Positions 17,536 through 25,161 of a stretch of DNA of 64,000 bases are shown one piece after another. Numbering within the stretch: position 1 is the stretch's first letter; the number at the start of each line of letters is the position of its first letter. This DNA comes from AP-15 sp963703745 (GTDB lineage: Bacteria > Pseudomonadota > Alphaproteobacteria > ATCC43930 > CGMCC-115725), in the NCBI GenBank assembly GCA_963703745.1, contig CAVPFL010000002.1, forward strand, positions 1,178,001-1,242,000, read 5' to 3'. The position numbers and the translations under genes were made by a program. A model generated the notes under the pieces. The model was not told the DNA's origin and searched no databases. It saw only the letters and a program-made list of their open reading frames with translations.

Positions 17536-18384
17536 TCAGTAGCTCGGTTTGCTTGCAAATGGTGTCAGCTGCAGCTCGTGCGTCCAGCATGACCGGTCTT
17601 GGGTGTGCAGGTAGTAGAACGCCTCGGCGATCTTGACTGGATTGATCTGGAGATCGGGGCGGTTCTGGTTCCGCGGCAAAGCCCGGCTGCCGGGCGAGTC
17701 GATGCTGCCGTCGATCACGATGTTGGCGACGTGCACGCCGTGCTCGGAGTATTCCTCGGTCAGCACCTGCGCCAGGGTTCGCATCATGACCCTGGGATAG
17801 TAAAGCGATTGCCCGGTCATGCGCTTCTTGCCGCGCAGCGAACTCGAATTGTTGGAGAAGAAAAACGACCCGTGGCCGTTCTTGCGCATCGCCGGCAACA
17901 CTTCCTTGGCGACGAGAAACGGCCCGCGGCAAGCAATGTGCTGCGTCGTGTCGAACAGCTCCACGGGGACATATTCGAGCAGTTCCTTGTCCGGCGGCAG
18001 ATCGCGGCCTTCGAGGTAACCCGCATTGTAGACCAGCACCTCCGGATCGCCGGCCTCGCGCCGGATCGTGGCGAACGCCGCCCCGATTGAGTCCTGTGAG
18101 ACGAGATCCAGCTCGACGATCATGCACTCGCCGCCCTGCTCTCGGATCGCCGCCGCCAGTCGCGCGGCATTGGCCTCCTTGCGGGTGGTCAGCACGGTGA
18201 AGAAACCCTCCTGCGCGAATTTCTGCGCAATGGCGCCGCCCACCCCCCAGCGCACTCCGACCGGCAGTTCGCTGTCATCGATCGTATGGCCGTGCGCCAG
18301 CAAGGTATTGCGGCCATCCGACTGCCACTTCGAGGTGGCGCCGATCACCACGGCCACTTGCTTACCTTTCGTGTTCGTTTTCAT
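17536..18384 (-). CDS. Divergent short-chain dehydrogenase/reductase
   Basis: A 282-residue SDR with an unusual nucleotide-binding loop. After the first strand (VAVVIGATSKW) about 28 extra residues intervene before the glycine pair GVGGAIAQKFAQEG. Downstream, VLVYNAGYLEGRDL (the NAG motif) and SFFFSNNSSS are normal, but the active-site segment reads GQSLYYPRVMMRTL, so neither tyrosine has the usual lysine four residues later. The C-terminal DGSIDSPG is SDR-like. It sits directly upstream of the GMC gene (10 bp), and the pair probably acts on one pathway. It may be a distinct SDR clade with altered chemistry. Confidence 0.83.
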   Translation of the reverse strand: MKTNTKGKQVAVVIGATSKWQSDGRNTLLAHGHTIDDSELPVGVRWGVGGAIAQKFAQEGFFTVLTTRKEANAARLAAAIREQGGECMIVELDLVSQDSIGAAFATIRREAGDPEVLVYNAGYLEGRDLPPDKELLEYVPVELFDTTQHIACRGPFLVAKEVLPAMRKNGHGSFFFSNNSSSLRGKKRMTGQSLYYPRVMMRTLAQVLTEEYSEHGVHVANIVIDGSIDSPGSRALPRNQNRPDLQINPVKIAEAFYYLHTQDRSCWTHELQLTPFASKPSY

Positions 18385-18426
18385 TTCTAAGTTTCCTCGT
18401 TCTCTTGAGCCTTCGCTTGCATTGAC

Positions 18427-19248
18427 CTACCGGTCCCAGCCCCACCAAGCACAGAGCGCCTCGCCCATGACCAGCTCCAGATCGCGGCCGTTGAGCCAGG
18501 ACAATTCCTCGGTGAACATCGTCACGCACTGTCGCCAGGAGCAGGGCATCTTGGTGATGTCGGTGCCCCAGAACATGCGATCGGGACCAAAGGCGTCGTA
18601 AACCTGACGCAAATGGGGATGCAGTGCCGGAAACGGATAAGCCTCGCTCGAGTAGTGAGGCACGCCGGTCGCTTTGACCGCCACATTGGGGAACTTCGCC
18701 AACGCCAGCAGTTCCGGTATGTGGGTCATCGCGGCGGCGTCTTTCAGCGTGCTGGTGCCGCCTCTCCCGCCCAGGTGATCGATCGTCAAACGAAGGCCCG
18801 GATGGCGCTCGGCGATCCGCCCAAGCTCCATCAGCGAATCCGTCGCCAGCATGGCGACTGGAACACCAGCCTCTTCAGCGACCGCCCAAAGCCAGTCGAG
18901 CGTGCCATCGTGCAGCCAGCGCCGCGCGGGATCGGTCAGGAACCCGTAGCGCAGACCGAGCATTCCCGGTTGTTCGCGCCAGCGCGCGATCCGTTCGCGG
19001 GATTCGGGGCGGTCGAGCGGCACCGCTCCCATGATCGCGAACCGCCCGGGGTAGTTGCGAACGGCGGCAAAGGCCATGTCGGTCGAGTCCGGATCCCAGC
19101 CCGGCGGGTGGATGACCGCGGCATCGACGCCACCCTCGTCCATCAGCGATATGGCCTCCTCGGGGGTAAAGGCCGTCGCCTGCCGATGCGAGAGGTTGCT
19201 CGGTAAGCCCGATCCCCAGAGATGAATTTGCGCGTCGACGATCCGCAT
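18427..19248 (-). CDS. Amidohydrolase family 2 (TIM-barrel metal hydrolase)
   Basis: A 273-residue amidohydrolase-2 family protein. The first strand reads IVDAQIHLW, a reduced form of the usual D-x-H-x-H. LTIDHLGGRGG near residue 155 and MFWGTDITKMP near residue 230 supply the other expected ligand positions. Start 19248 is fixed by GGGAGG; a longer frame reaches 19395 but overlaps the transporter gene. Family members hydrolyse or decarboxylate small aromatic or lactone substrates. It lies 32 bp downstream of the MHS transporter in the operon. The missing first-strand histidine leaves the metal count uncertain. Confidence 0.85.
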   Translation of the reverse strand: MRIVDAQIHLWGSGLPSNLSHRQATAFTPEEAISLMDEGGVDAAVIHPPGWDPDSTDMAFAAVRNYPGRFAIMGAVPLDRPESRERIARWREQPGMLGLRYGFLTDPARRWLHDGTLDWLWAVAEEAGVPVAMLATDSLMELGRIAERHPGLRLTIDHLGGRGGTSTLKDAAAMTHIPELLALAKFPNVAVKATGVPHYSSEAYPFPALHPHLRQVYDAFGPDRMFWGTDITKMPCSWRQCVTMFTEELSWLNGRDLELVMGEALCAWWGWDR

Positions 19249-19280
19249 CGCGGCCTCCCGCTCGATTGTCTGGCTCGATC

Positions 19281-20558
19281 TTACCGCGGATACCGGCCTC
19301 GGCGCACAAAGACGAGGGCGATGATGCTCAGCGTGGCAGTGAACATGATATAGAAGCTGGGCGACAGGCTGTTGCCGGTCATGGCGATGAGCCAAGTCGC
19401 GATAAAGGGTGTGAATCCGCCGAAGATGGTCACGGCGACCGCGAAGCTCAGCGATACGCCGATCCCGCGGACCCGGGTCGGAAACAGCTCGGAAAGCTGC
19501 GACGGCAGCACCCCGCTATAGCCGGCCTTGACGAGGCTGAGCCAGCTCGCGGCAAAGATCGCCGTCGCAAGCGAGGGAAACGCGACCAGCAGAAAAAAGA
19601 GCGGCCAAGTCGTCAGGAAAAACAGCCACGCCGTTCCGGTCAGAATGCCGCCGCGCCCGAGCTTGTCGGAGAGGTGCCCGGCGAACGGCGAGGCAATGCC
19701 GAGAATAACGGCGCCGACGAGCGTCGCGGTAAAGCCGGTCGCCTGCGGCAGGTGCAGCTCCTTAATCGCATAGGTCGGTATGTAGAGGATGATATAGGCT
19801 GAGCTGTTCGAGATCGCCGAAATGCCGATCGCGAGGAGGGCCTCGATTGGATGAGCGCGCACCATATCGCGCACCGGCGTGCGTGCCGGCTCGATTTCGA
19901 CAAATTCCGGCGTCTCGTCGAGCCGACGGCGGATATACAGCCCGACCGGCCCCACCAGAATCCCGAACAGGAACGGCACGCGCCAGCCCCAGTCGGTCAG
20001 CTGCTCAGGCGAGAGAACGCTCGATAGCACGAGCCCAAAACCCGACGCCAGGAATCCCGTGATCCCAGTGCTGGCCCACTGCCAGCTCGCGACAAAGCCT
20101 TTGCGCGAAGCGGTCTGCTCGGCGAGGAATGTGACGGCGCTGCCGAATTCGCCGCCGACTGAAAACCCCTGCGTCAGGCGAGCCAGGAGGATCAGGATCG
20201 GTGCGGCGAGCCCGATCGTCGCATAACCCGGCGTCACCGCCGTCATCGTCGTGCCGATGACCATCAGCATGATCGAAAGGGTGAGCCCGGCTCTGCGGCC
20301 GAAGCGATCGGTGTAGGCTCCGATCACGATCGCGCCGATCGGGCGCACCACATAAGCAGCACCAAAGGTGCCGAGGGTCAGCAGCAACGACGCAGTCTCG
20401 TCAGCGCCAGGGAAAAACACCTTCGAGATCGTCACCGCGAAGTAGCCGTAGACGAGAAAATCGAACCACTCCATCGCGTTGCCAATCGAGGCAGCGATGA
20501 TGACCCGGGTCAGTGTGGGCCTGGCGCGGACCGGTAGGGCAATGGCGTCGGCGGTCAT
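19281..20558 (-). CDS. MHS-family MFS transporter (metabolite:H+ symporter)
   Basis: A 425-residue major facilitator of the metabolite:H+ symporter branch (ShiA, ProP, KgtP relatives). Marks are ASIGNAMEWFDFLVYGYFAV at the N-terminus, the loop GAYTDRFGRRAGLTLSI, LLARLTQGFSVGGEFGSAVTFLAEQ in TM4 and LFPTRVRGIGVSLSFA in the second half. Such proteins import small organic acids or zwitterions with protons. ATG 20558 is preferred over a TTG at 20570. It is surrounded by catabolic genes, so it probably imports the operon's substrate. Confidence 0.9.
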   Translation of the reverse strand: MTADAIALPVRARPTLTRVIIAASIGNAMEWFDFLVYGYFAVTISKVFFPGADETASLLLTLGTFGAAYVVRPIGAIVIGAYTDRFGRRAGLTLSIMLMVIGTTMTAVTPGYATIGLAAPILILLARLTQGFSVGGEFGSAVTFLAEQTASRKGFVASWQWASTGITGFLASGFGLVLSSVLSPEQLTDWGWRVPFLFGILVGPVGLYIRRRLDETPEFVEIEPARTPVRDMVRAHPIEALLAIGISAISNSSAYIILYIPTYAIKELHLPQATGFTATLVGAVILGIASPFAGHLSDKLGRGGILTGTAWLFFLTTWPLFFLLVAFPSLATAIFAASWLSLVKAGYSGVLPSQLSELFPTRVRGIGVSLSFAVAVTIFGGFTPFIATWLIAMTGNSLSPSFYIMFTATLSIIALVFVRRGRYPR

Positions 20559-20577
20559 GACGGCTCGCAATGCGGGA

Positions 20578-21015
20578 TCAGGACAGCTTCTTGGTCATAT
20601 AGAACCGCGTATGGCCGGGCGGCTCGCAATCGATCCGTGCGGCGACCTCCCACCCCTGCTTCAGGTAAAAGCCCGGCGCCTGAAAATGGAGCGTCGACAA
20701 TACCGCTCGGGTGCAGCCGCGTCGTGTCGCCTCCTGCTCGGCCATAGCAAGAATGCGGCTGCCGAGCCGGTTACGCCTCAGATCCTCCGGCAGGAAAAAT
20801 CGATCCACCCGCAAGAGGCCGAGAGAGGTGCGGCCCAACAGGCCACCGACGACATGATTGGTTTCAGGATCGCGGGCCAGGATATTCAGCGGACGTGAGT
20901 CCGAATACCCCGCCTGCGCCTCGTTATAGGCGCGCAACCCCTCGGTGATCACAGCCTGCTCGTCGTCGTCCGGTGCATCGGTCAAGGTGATCGCGGTTTC
21001 GGCCCGATTGGCCAC
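20578..21015 (-). CDS. GNAT family N-acetyltransferase
   Basis: A 145-residue GNAT protein. Motif A is FLPEDLRRNRLGSRILAMAEQEA near residue 75, followed by the motif B loop HFQAPGFYLKQGWEV. The start is GTG 21015 behind GGGGAGGA. It sits between the methyltransferase (18 bp) and the transporter (19 bp) in the minus-strand operon. The acceptor is unknown; the short length and NHVVGGLLGRTSLG segment resemble small-molecule acetyltransferases. Confidence 0.85.
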   Translation of the reverse strand: MANRAETAITLTDAPDDDEQAVITEGLRAYNEAQAGYSDSRPLNILARDPETNHVVGGLLGRTSLGLLRVDRFFLPEDLRRNRLGSRILAMAEQEATRRGCTRAVLSTLHFQAPGFYLKQGWEVAARIDCEPPGHTRFYMTKKLS

Positions 21016-21033
21016 GGCGTGTCCTCCCCAACT

Positions 21034-21804
21034 TTATCGAGTGAGACCATCGTATTTTACAGACGCTGCGCCAACGCTGTTAACAGGCGGTGGGCCAGCC
21101 CACACCATCCCAAAGCTGACCGGATGGCCGACATGGCTCACGAGACGCGGCTCGCCGAACCGGCGCCGATTTTCCGCGACCCACTCCGCATCGACCAGTT
21201 GCTCGCGCAACTCCATCAGGGTGAGCCCGGCGCCGCACCCCGCTTGGACGTGGTCGCCAATCATATGAACAACGTTGGCGATCGCGACCGGCTCGCCGGC
21301 CGGCGCATTGAAATGGGTGGGCACCCCCTTCAACAGCATAAACGGATGGTAATCGATCAGCACGACCGTGCCGCCCGGACGGATTAGACGCGCGGTCTCA
21401 GTATAGAACCCGCCGAGGTCCCCGAGGTGACAGATGGCAAAAGAGGAGATCGCGAGGTCATAACCCTGCCCGACCAGACCGCTCGCCGCGGCGTCGGCGC
21501 AGACCAACCTGTCGTAGATCCTCTTGGCGCCGGCTCGCTCGAGCATCGCCGAACTCGCGTCTACCCCATCAACTCGCGCGACACCACGCTCTTTTAGCCA
21601 GGCGCCAATCCGCCCAGTACCGCAGCCCAAATCGACAGCCGCGGCAATACGGCCCCAATCGACTGACACGAGTAAACGCAACAGCGGAAGATCGAGCCGA
21701 TCGTCCATCGTCGCGTCGTAGGAGGGCGCCCAAACCGCATAGCCTGCCACCGCGTCGAGCGTGCGATAACCTCGACTGTCATAGCGAGAGAAAGAAGCGG
21801 TCAC
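21034..21804 (-). CDS. Class I SAM-dependent methyltransferase
   Basis: A 256-residue Rossmann-fold methyltransferase. Motif I is AAVDLGCGTGRIGAWLKERG near residue 60, the acidic ribose-binding residue follows in RVDGVDASSAML, motif II is YDLAISSFAICHL near residue 115 and motif III LIRPGGTVVLIDYHPFML. The start codon is GTG 21804. It lies 42 bp downstream of the CoA-transferase gene and 18 bp upstream of the GNAT gene. The substrate cannot be inferred. Confidence 0.87.
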   Translation of the reverse strand: MTASFSRYDSRGYRTLDAVAGYAVWAPSYDATMDDRLDLPLLRLLVSVDWGRIAAAVDLGCGTGRIGAWLKERGVARVDGVDASSAMLERAGAKRIYDRLVCADAAASGLVGQGYDLAISSFAICHLGDLGGFYTETARLIRPGGTVVLIDYHPFMLLKGVPTHFNAPAGEPVAIANVVHMIGDHVQAGCGAGLTLMELREQLVDAEWVAENRRRFGEPRLVSHVGHPVSFGMVWAGPPPVNSVGAASVKYDGLTR

Positions 21805-21846
21805 GCCTCTTCGGGGTCCTCGGCTCGCGGTCGCTCGGTCGCTCGC

Positions 21847-23043
21847 TCAGACCACCCCGTCGTCGCGCAGCCGCTTGGTTTCCTCCGGGCTGACGCCGCA
21901 CAGCTCGCCGAGCAGCGGCTCGGTATGCTCGCCGAGCAGCGGCGGGCGGCTCACCTGGACCGGTGAATCCGACAGTTTGACCGGGCAGCCGACAGTCTGA
22001 TACGTGCCGCGGGTCGGATAGTCGACATCGACTATCATGTCGCGCGCCTTCAGATGCGGATCGGCCAAGACCTCGCCGGTGTCCTGACAGGCGCCGCAGG
22101 GCACGCCGGCGGCGCCGAGAATGCGCATGACCTCGTGCTTGGTACGGGTGCCGGTCCACTCCTCGATGATGGCGTTCAGGGCGGCCCGGTTCTCCCAGCG
22201 TGCCTCCTCGGTCGCAAAGCGTGAATCCTCGGCCAGTTCCGGCCGACCGATCGCCTCGCAGAAGGCCGGCCACATCTGCTGCTGCGCGGTGATAAAGGCG
22301 TAGTCGTTGGGGCCACCCGGCGCGCAAGAGTAAGTCGTCGAGGGTATCCCGCGGCCCATCTGGTTGCCGCGGCGCGGCATCGGCGCGCCGAAACGCTGAT
22401 GGTCGCGCAGGCTGACCCTGATGATGTTGACGACCGCATCCTGCATCGACACCTCGACATGCTGCCCCTTGCCGGTTGTGTGGCGCTGCTGCAACGCGGC
22501 CAGGATGCCGATCGCCATGTGCATCCCGGTACCGGAATCGCCGATCGCCGGCACGACAAAGGTCGGCGGGTTATCCGGAAAGCCGGTGATGCTCATCGCC
22601 CCACCCATCGCCTGGGCGATCGGCTCGTAGCTCTTGAAGTCGCGATAGGGACCGTACGTGCCGAAGCCCTTGATCGTGGCGTAGATCAGCCGCGGGTTGA
22701 TCTCCGAGAGGACCTTCCAGCCGAGCCCCAATCGGTCGAGCGCGCCGGGCCCGAAATTTTCGAGCAGCACGTCCGACCTGGCGATGACCTGCTTGAACAG
22801 CTCCTTGCCCCGGCCCGTCTTCAGATTGAGGGTGAGGCTGCGCTTGTTCGCGTTAAACAGCAGGAAGAAGAGGCTGTCGCTGTCCTGCCGGTCGCGCATG
22901 TTGCGGCGGGCGACATCGCCGCCCTTGGGTTCCTCGAGCTTGATCACGTCGGCGCCGAGAAAGCCCAGGATCTGCGCGCAGGCGGGACCCGCCTGGTTGT
23001 GCGTCATGTCAATGATGCGGATGTTTGACAGCGCTTTTTCCAT
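21847..23043 (-). CDS. CaiB/BaiF family III CoA-transferase, formyl-CoA transferase-like
   Basis: A 398-residue family III CoA-transferase. The family start IRIIDMTHNQAGPACAQILG is present, then EEPKGGD and NANKRSLTLNLKT. The catalytic aspartate lies in VPAIGDSGTGMHMAIGILAAL at residue 169, the same number as in Oxalobacter formyl-CoA:oxalate CoA-transferase (known from the family). It would move CoA between carboxylic acids through an aspartyl-CoA thioester in the cytoplasm. It is the first gene of the seven-gene minus-strand operon and probably activates the imported acid. Confidence 0.9.
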   Translation of the reverse strand: MEKALSNIRIIDMTHNQAGPACAQILGFLGADVIKLEEPKGGDVARRNMRDRQDSDSLFFLLFNANKRSLTLNLKTGRGKELFKQVIARSDVLLENFGPGALDRLGLGWKVLSEINPRLIYATIKGFGTYGPYRDFKSYEPIAQAMGGAMSITGFPDNPPTFVVPAIGDSGTGMHMAIGILAALQQRHTTGKGQHVEVSMQDAVVNIIRVSLRDHQRFGAPMPRRGNQMGRGIPSTTYSCAPGGPNDYAFITAQQQMWPAFCEAIGRPELAEDSRFATEEARWENRAALNAIIEEWTGTRTKHEVMRILGAAGVPCGACQDTGEVLADPHLKARDMIVDVDYPTRGTYQTVGCPVKLSDSPVQVSRPPLLGEHTEPLLGELCGVSPEETKRLRDDGVV

Positions 23044-23164
23044 TGGTCGGATCTCCGGAGCAAGCCTTGCGAAAGCGCGACTCTAGGTGAATCGGACACC
23101 CCATGGAACTTGCAAATCGGCTACAAACGGTCCTCGAGCCCTTGCCGCAAATTGGTGCTGGTCA

Positions 23165-23587
23165 ATGACCTCTACCGTCCCCCGTTCCGGTATGCCGGGA
23201 CATTTCGGCATCCGCGTTACCGAAGCCGACAAGGATAAGCTCGTCGGCGAGCTCGATGTGGATGACCGTCATCTCAACAACAGCGGCCGTGTGCATGGCG
23301 GGGCGATGGCGGCGTTTGCCGACGATCTCGGCGGAGCGTTGGCCGGACTTAACGTCCCACCCGGGTTTCGTACAACCACGATCGAGTCGAAGACGAATAT
23401 CTTTCGCGCCTGCGGGCCGGGGCGGCTCACCGGCGTTGCCGTGCCGGTCCATGTGGGACGGCGTACGATCGTCCTGCAGACCTCGATATACCGCGCCGAC
23501 GGGAAGCTTGCCGCAATGATGATCCAGACTCAGATGGTACTCCCGAGGGGGTCGACCACGGCTGTCGGTGAAGGCGGCGAGGTTTAG
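23165..23587 (+). CDS. PaaI-type hotdog-fold thioesterase
   Basis: A 140-residue hotdog thioesterase. The PaaI hallmark GRVHGGAMAAFADDLGGALAG is near residue 45, where the HGG turn and following aspartate form the active site. TIESKTNIFRACGPGRLTG and the final VLQTSIYRADGKLAAMM complete the fold. It would hydrolyse an acyl-CoA, which matches the CoA-transferase gene divergent to it. The longer frame from 23087 adds 26 residues without family similarity, so ATG 23165 is chosen. Confidence 0.85.
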   Translation: MTSTVPRSGMPGHFGIRVTEADKDKLVGELDVDDRHLNNSGRVHGGAMAAFADDLGGALAGLNVPPGFRTTTIESKTNIFRACGPGRLTGVAVPVHVGRRTIVLQTSIYRADGKLAAMMIQTQMVLPRGSTTAVGEGGEV

Positions 23588-23659
23588 AACCTGTCTCAAA
23601 AGCCTACGTCGCCAATCATCAGCAGCCACGAACCGCTTTCGAATCCGACAACGAAAGTA

Positions 23660-24498
23660 TTAATTTGGGGCCAGCGATGGCTGTTGGTCGTTGACCGAAA
23701 GCACCATGATCGGATCGGCGATTTGTTCGGGCACGATTTCCTTTTCCAACGGCAGAACAGCAGTGCCGACAGCAAAAAATTCGATGATGTGCGTCTTCCA
23801 GCCATGACTGCCTTCATGGATATCTACACCAACAACCCCCTCCGCTTGGGCAGCCGCAGCCTCATGTTGCATACGCTCGATTGCATCTCGCGCGCCCCGT
23901 ACATAGCGGAGGAGAAATTCCCGAGTTCGGCATTGCGCCCGATCGTCTTAAGGCCCGACAGCAGGCCGCGATGGGCCACATGGTACACGCACGATCCCAT
24001 CACCAGTTCCACCGGACGGTAGCCCGAATGCAGCAGCGACCAGAAATCCTGGCCAGAGAGGTCCGACGTAAACGGGCCTCCATCATGTGCTCGGAACCCT
24101 TTGCGGCCTTCGCCGTGAGCAACACCCGTGCCTATGGCAATGAATTCGAGCAGGTGTTGGTTCCATTCCAACCGTTTGATGGTCAGTTTGACGCCGACGA
24201 TGCCGTCGGCTCCCATGGCGGTCGCCTCTGCACGCATGCGGCTCATCGCCAGTTCGCGGGCGTGATACATGGCCTTGGAGAGGATATCCAGTTCCTGGTT
24301 CCGACTCCAACTGCGGTACTGAATTCCGACATGGTATACGCATGACCCGACGCATAGGCCTATCGGCTCAAAGCCAGCCTTGCGTACCAGCAAGAACTCA
24401 TTGACGGAAAAACCCGAGGTGAACACGCCAGTTGAATTGGTAACGCTGCGCAGCCCTTTCAGGCGTTCCACTGCATGCGCAGGGATGACGTCAGCCAT
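23660..24498 (-). pseudogene. Tandem YbjQ/DUF74-type heavy-metal-binding protein, frameshifted in second domain
   Basis: Two YbjQ-like repeats read on the minus strand. Repeat one is intact: GFEPIGLCVGSCVYHVG, AMYHARELAMSRM, MGADGIVGVKLT, then LLEFIAIGTGV. Repeat two starts normally (GYRPVELVMGSCVYHVA, SSAMYGARE) but then runs out of frame into a nonsense tail that stops at 23824. The missing part (IERMQHEAAAAQAEG, HIIEFFAVGTAVL, ending at 23660) continues in another frame. An extra G in a GGGG run at about 23900-23905 explains the break. ATG 24498 has GGGAG behind it. It lies downstream of the cyclase-TelA pair on the same strand. Confidence 0.8.
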
Positions 24499-24780
24499 TT
24501 AGATGGCTCCCTCGGATTCGTGAGAACGGTAGGATTCGTGATCGGGTGTGTGACCCGTCAATGGCATGTCGCCCGCATGCAAATCCACCACGATTCGGAG
24601 ATCATGGGGCAGCGGCGCGGCGTGCATCCACAGTGGTGGCCACCACGTGGCGCCAGGTATTGTTGTTTGCGTATGAACGCCTGGATGAGCAAGTACGCCG
24701 TTGCCTTGTGAACAGGCGTTCCTTCGCAGCTTTTGATGAGCCTTTGTCCGCACCCGTTCCCAGAGCTTGCCGGAACATCG

Positions 24781-25161
24781 CTAACCTGCCATGAATTTTG
24801 CCAGTGAGTGGCTGAGACTCTGCGCATGCTCACTCATGGAATGCGCCTCCTGATACAAGCGGGCGAACCACTCCGCCGGAGCCATATCCTTCGTATTCAG
24901 CACGATGCCGCGGACCACCATCGCCACCATCGTCTTGAGCCGTCCGCGCTCAACTTCTATGCGATAGCGGTTCTCACCGAGTTCGATGCTGACGCCTGTG
25001 ATTTTCCTGGATTTGGCGAAGAGACCGCGTTGCTCGTGTACGGTCACTAGATCGGGCATTGCCTCCTTCAGGCGCAATGCGAAGGCTTTGAGATTGCTTT
25101 CGGCATCAGCATTGAAGCGGCGCAGCCAAGCCGCCTGCATGTCGAAATCCACCTCGCTCAT
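24781..25161 (-). CDS. Uncharacterised 126-residue protein coupled to cyclase-TelA
   Basis: A 126-residue soluble protein whose family I cannot name. It opens with a helical acidic segment (DMQAAWLRRFNADAESNLKAFALRLKEAMPD), then a basic turn FAKSRKITG leading to beta strands (VSIELGENRYRIEVERGRL). A hydrophobic MVAMVVRGIVL follows, and a helical tail ends in SLSHSLAKFMAG. The ATG overlaps the upstream cyclase-TelA stop by 4 bp (ATGA), so translation is coupled and a shared complex is likely (inference). The 282-bp gap to the YbjQ gene shows no gene. Confidence 0.8.
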   Translation of the reverse strand: MSEVDFDMQAAWLRRFNADAESNLKAFALRLKEAMPDLVTVHEQRGLFAKSRKITGVSIELGENRYRIEVERGRLKTMVAMVVRGIVLNTKDMAPAEWFARLYQEAHSMSEHAQSLSHSLAKFMAG

